DNA of 64,000 nucleotides from Listeria ilorinensis. GTDB taxonomy: Bacteria; Bacillota; Bacilli; Lactobacillales; Listeriaceae. The notes under the pieces were generated by a model, which did not search any database, was not told where the DNA came from, and worked only from the letters and a program-made list of their open reading frames with translations. Each line of letters starts with the position of its first letter. Position 1 is the stretch's first letter. Shown here in pieces: positions 60,878 through 64,000 of the stretch. Made by a program: the position numbers and the translations under genes. Where the stretch lies: assembly GCF_913566895.1 (NCBI RefSeq), contig NZ_CAJYCN010000006.1:62001-126000 (forward strand). The letters run 5' to 3'.

Positions 60878-62110
60878 TTATTGCTTTTTTGCGTAAGCTA
60901 GTGATTTTTTCCAAGTTTTAATGAGGCCTTCATTTGAATAGAGTAATACATTGCTGCGATAAAGCTTGAGTGTCAACCAAAATGATAAGATGATCGAAAG
61001 AATGAGAATACCTAATGAAACAAAAATGCCGGTAGTGGAAACTGAAAGAAGATCCATACGTGCAAGCATCATCATCGGTGAGAAGGTTGGAATATAAGAG
61101 CCGATAATGACCAAAATATTATCCGGAGCATTAGCTGCAGCTATCGATCCCCAATAACCAACAATCGCTAAAATGGTCATCGGATACATGAATTGAGCAA
61201 CGGTTTCTACATTTGGTACCATAGAGCCGATTAAAGCAGAAAGCAAGATGTAGAGTAATAAACCCAGAAAAATAAAGAGTAAATTCAGTACCAGATAATA
61301 AACTGGAAAGGCGCCTGCTTGGTCAAGCAAGTTTTGAACCATATCTGTATTCTGCGCAATAATCATCGAGATGGCACCACAGATGACGTAAAAGCCGATT
61401 TGCGTGAGCAGCATAAGAATGATGGCTGTTAATTTGGCAAGCAGATGTGTTTTCGCGCTGACGCTTGATAGAATAATTTCCATGATGCGTGTTCCTTTTT
61501 CATTCGCAATTTCAGAAGCAACTATATTGGCATAACTCATGACAAATATAAAAATAATCAGAGTCAATACCAAGATGGCTGCACTCATAATATCTTTTTG
61601 ATGATTGGTCAATTCATTATCTGATTCCACTTGATTTTTTACGGAAATCGGTTGATTGATGTCTTGGAGTTGTTCAGCGCTGATGTTGTATTCGGCTGCT
61701 TTGACAGAGATTTTGGCCGAAGTAAGATCCGCAGATATCTGCGTCAGAATGTCCTGACCGGCTGTTTCTTGCGTTGTATATACTGCGGAAACTTTTCCAT
61801 CTTGTTCAGTGATGGAGACATAGCCATCAATTTTTCCATCTTTCAGTGCTTTTTTAGCTGCATCTTCTGTATTGATTTTAGGATTGACTGCAAAATTGTC
61901 TTTATCCTGTTGTAAAATTTGGGAATAAGCTGATTCGTTGCTCAGCACAGCAATCTTTGTGGCTTCGCTCTGATCAAAATAGTCGGCAATTTTAGGAATA
62001 GCAAAGAAAACAGCAGCGATCAGTAGGGGGAATAGTAAGGAAAATAAAAAGGATTTTGTTTTGACGCGCCGCTTATATACTTGTTTTGTGATGACCCAAA
62101 ACTTATTCAT
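60878..62110 (-). CDS. ABC-2 type exporter permease (NatB-like)
   Basis: 410 residues from ATG 62110, which overlaps the stop of the ATPase gene (GATGAATAA); a longer frame to 62146 lies inside that gene. One N-terminal membrane helix, a large extracytoplasmic domain (about 45-175), then five to six helices, the ABC2_membrane_3/NatB layout. Contains ANEKGTRIMEIILSSVSAKT, a typical coupling segment. Works with the preceding ATPase; sodium, peptide or drug export possible. Confidence 0.9.
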   Translation of the reverse strand: MNKFWVITKQVYKRRVKTKSFLFSLLFPLLIAAVFFAIPKIADYFDQSEATKIAVLSNESAYSQILQQDKDNFAVNPKINTEDAAKKALKDGKIDGYVSITEQDGKVSAVYTTQETAGQDILTQISADLTSAKISVKAAEYNISAEQLQDINQPISVKNQVESDNELTNHQKDIMSAAILVLTLIIFIFVMSYANIVASEIANEKGTRIMEIILSSVSAKTHLLAKLTAIILMLLTQIGFYVICGAISMIIAQNTDMVQNLLDQAGAFPVYYLVLNLLFIFLGLLLYILLSALIGSMVPNVETVAQFMYPMTILAIVGYWGSIAAANAPDNILVIIGSYIPTFSPMMMLARMDLLSVSTTGIFVSLGILILSIILSFWLTLKLYRSNVLLYSNEGLIKTWKKSLAYAKKQ

Positions 62111-63008
62111 CTGATTCACCGGCTTTCCATTTAAAGATTTCTTCAAGAGTCGGTGGTTCTAAGCTGAACATGGGAATAAAGCCATCCTTTGTTACAAAAG
62201 AAAAGATGGACTCGGCAAATTTTTCATCCTCTAATTGGAGAATCCTCACTCCATCAGATCTTTTTGTTAAACTTTCAATACCTGGAAGAGTGGAAAGTTC
62301 CTTGTCGGATAAGTGGGGAGCGATAAGGCGGATCCGTTTACGGCCATAACTTAATTTGACGGCGTCCGTGGTTCCTTTTAGTACAGTCTGCCCTTTCTTC
62401 AACATAATCAAAGAGTCACATAATTCTTCTACATTTTCCATTCGATGACTAGAAAAAATGATGGCTGCTCCCTGGGCTTTCATTTCAAAAACAAATTGTT
62501 TTAAAATTTCGGAATTGACAGGATCAAGCCCGCTGAAAGGTTCATCAAGGATAATCAATTTTGGCTCATGAATAATCGTACTGATTAACTGAATTTTTTG
62601 TTGATTTCCTTTGGAGAGTGTTTTGATGAGATCTGTCTTTTTGCCCACTACTTCTGCGCGTTCGAGCCACTCATCTATTTTTCTTTTCGTCTCTTTCCGG
62701 TCGCAGCCTTTGAGTTCTGCAAAAAATAAAAGTTGTTCTTCAATCGTAACATTTCCATAAAGTCCACGTTCTTCTGGCAAATACCCAATGTCATTTGCTT
62801 GAATTCGAGCTGCTGATTGCCCATTCCATAAAATCTCTCCATATGTAGGTTGAAGAAATTGTAAAATTAAGCGAAAAGTAGTAGTTTTTCCAGCGCCGTT
62901 TTGGCCAATCAATCCCAGAATCTCTCCTGGTGCAACTTGAAAAGACAAATCATCGACTGCTTTTTTTTCAGCAAATGTCTTTGATAAATGCTTGAGCTCA
63001 AGTGTCAT
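62103..63008 (-). CDS. ABC transporter ATP-binding protein (NatA-like)
   Basis: 301 residues from ATG 63008 (GGGAGG 6 nt upstream); the longer frame to 63077 lacks a site. Walker A GQNGAGKTTT, Q-loop region LPEERGLYGN, signature LSKGNQQKIQ and Walker B LIILDEPFSGLDP. The C-terminal ~80 residues form the DUF4162-type accessory domain of NatA-like ATPases. First gene of natA-natB-GNAT. Confidence 0.92.
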   Translation of the reverse strand: MTLELKHLSKTFAEKKAVDDLSFQVAPGEILGLIGQNGAGKTTTFRLILQFLQPTYGEILWNGQSAARIQANDIGYLPEERGLYGNVTIEEQLLFFAELKGCDRKETKRKIDEWLERAEVVGKKTDLIKTLSKGNQQKIQLISTIIHEPKLIILDEPFSGLDPVNSEILKQFVFEMKAQGAAIIFSSHRMENVEELCDSLIMLKKGQTVLKGTTDAVKLSYGRKRIRLIAPHLSDKELSTLPGIESLTKRSDGVRILQLEDEKFAESIFSFVTKDGFIPMFSLEPPTLEEIFKWKAGESDE

Positions 63009-63171
63009 GTATATCCTCCCTTTGCTATTTGGTCTATCTGTAATTGGCAAAATTTGACTTTTGCTATATTGTAACATGATTACCTATTAAATGTGGCAAT
63101 TAAGTGAAAAATCATGCAGATGAGGTTTTCTTTTCGTTAAATCGGCTAGACAATAAAAGGAGCTTACTGAT

Positions 63172-63228
63172 ATGATAATATTAATAGTTTCATCTGTTCA
63201 ATTATATGTAAGAAATATCTCGCAGTAA
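63172..63228 (+). CDS. Tiny hydrophobic peptide ORF C (18 codons)
   Basis: ATG 63172 with AAAGGAG 9 nt upstream; encodes MIILIVSSVQLYVRNISQ. It lies in the divergent region between natA and a GntR-type gene (63009-63355). No hairpin or block as in cassettes A and B was found. May be a chance ORF, a leader peptide, or a small membrane peptide. Confidence 0.3.
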   Translation: MIILIVSSVQLYVRNISQ

Positions 63229-63355
63229 GAAAAGAATAATAAAAATTATATTTTCCAGCTTTTTGCTTTTCATCATGAAAAGTTTGATTTTGAAAAGAAA
63301 ATGGCATTCGTTAAAATGAAAGAGGACTATATAAAAAGATAAAGAGGGTATGATG

Positions 63356-64000
63356 ATGGCAACTGTCACATTCGTAGCTGATCAAATTTATAATGCATTT
63401 AAAAATGATATTATGAACCAGCAATTCCAGCAAGGTGAGCAGATTACAGAGGAATATTTAATTTGCAAATTTAATGTGAGCCGTTCATTTGCGAATGAGG
63501 CCTTGCTCTATCTGGCAGAGTCAGGTTTGCTAAAAGCGTGTCCTAATAAAGAACGATTTTATGTACGTGCCTGCTCAAAGAATGATTACGAGATAATCAG
63601 TAAGGTTAAAATGATTTTTATTAATCTTAGCTATGCCATGCAGAAATTGCAAGAAAAAAATAATCCGGTCTGCTTTGAGTGTTTGCGTACAGAAATGATT
63701 AAAATCAAATGTGCGACACTCGAAAAAAATAGTGAGGTCTTTCTAAACAGCATCAAAACTTTCTATGGCTGTATCATTCGTTATACGGAAATGCGCGTTT
63801 TAGAGCGAAATATTGACTATTTGATCGATACAATGCGTGATTTTGAACAAAAAAACCCGGAACACTTTTTCGATATCGTCGCTCACCAGATCATCAAGTA
63901 CTTAGAAAATTTAACCGAATTATTGGAAAAACGGGAATTCGAAAAATGTCTCCGAGTTTTACAAAAAATTTATACATTAAACATTCAGCTGCTGTTCAGA
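63356..64000 (+). CDS. GntR-family transcriptional regulator (3), partial at right edge
   Basis: Open from ATG 63356 (AAAGAGGG 7 nt upstream; two further ATGs lie directly before it) to the window end, at least 215 codons. Winged helix with IYNAFKNDIMNQQFQQGEQI, FNVSRSFANEALLYLAESGL and a helical effector domain with several Cys (about 85-215). Paralogous in length and layout to the GntR genes at 32417 and 33456. Target unknown. Confidence 0.82.
   Translation, partial: MATVTFVADQIYNAFKNDIMNQQFQQGEQITEEYLICKFNVSRSFANEALLYLAESGLLKACPNKERFYVRACSKNDYEIISKVKMIFINLSYAMQKLQEKNNPVCFECLRTEMIKIKCATLEKNSEVFLNSIKTFYGCIIRYTEMRVLERNIDYLIDTMRDFEQKNPEHFFDIVAHQIIKYLENLTELLEKREFEKCLRVLQKIYTLNIQLLFR

Overview
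The window reads as a low-to-mid GC Gram-positive (Firmicutes) chromosome, most probably a Listeria-like member of the Listeriaceae. I base this on strong AGGAGG-type ribosome sites, many lipoproteins with LxxC lipoboxes, an LtaS-family teichoic acid enzyme, the tsaE-tsaB-rimI-tsaD / ABC-F / rex block, and several gene orders that match what I remember of Listeria monocytogenes (ltaP-permease-VOC-CorA-GntR-GntR; pdxK-Cof-acetyltransferase; RNR alpha-beta-flavodoxin-thioredoxin). The genus is an inference from memory and was not checked by a search. No plasmid, prophage or CRISPR array is visible; the only mobile-element trace is a broken IS3-type transposase.

Layout. 1-1.6 kb: a c-di-GMP pair (EAL, then a GGDEF protein cut by the left edge). 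1.9-3.4 kb: a secreted FrdA-like flavoprotein lipoprotein. 3.5-14.2 kb: a glycoside-utilisation locus with two AraC regulators, GH2, an MFS carrier, GH3 and GH78 alpha-L-rhamnosidase. All three hydrolases lack signal peptides, so the carrier probably imports the glycoside. 14.2-17.1 kb: IS remnant, an orphan gene, two tRNA-Leu genes and a ChbG/YdjC deacetylase. 17.2-18.1 kb: a fluoride riboswitch driving tandem crcB genes, followed by two lipoproteins. 19.9-25.6 kb: the t6A tRNA-modification operon, an ABC-F ATPase and rex. 25.7-26.5 kb: a membrane-protein gene split by a one-base frameshift. 26.5-34.1 kb: LtaP-like enzyme, amino-acid permease, VOC protein, CorA and two GntR regulators with GTGTAC-type repeats between them. 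34-43 kb: housekeeping and hypothetical genes (GNAT, DUF975, phosphatase, lipase-like protein, DUF420, PdxK, Cof phosphatase, acetyltransferase, YwdI/YwdK-like).

43-44 kb holds a probable small RNA of about 113 nt whose architecture (CUCCC in a hairpin loop and again in a single-stranded linker, then a terminator) resembles the Listeria LhrC family, followed by a decayed gene. 44-54.4 kb: YxeA-like protein, MATE exporter, a ribonucleotide reductase operon preceded by paired NrdR boxes, two MazG-like pyrophosphohydrolases, a WYL regulator, small stress-type proteins and a PTS_EIIC-like membrane protein. 55-58 kb: a Fur-box-controlled ferric-hydroxamate-type binding lipoprotein and two permeases, without an ATPase gene.

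58.1-60.3 kb is the least conventional part. An Rgg/RRNPP-type regulator is flanked on both sides by two diverged copies of one cassette: a strong ribosome site with a tiny hydrophobic ORF (24 and 18 codons), a GCTATTT..AAATAGC hairpin, and a conserved 3' element that includes a 33-nt block identical at 32 positions and ends in a terminator. It is a candidate peptide-signalling or small-RNA/peptide system. The window ends with a GNAT, a NatAB-like ABC exporter, a further tiny ORF and the start of a third GntR-type regulator.
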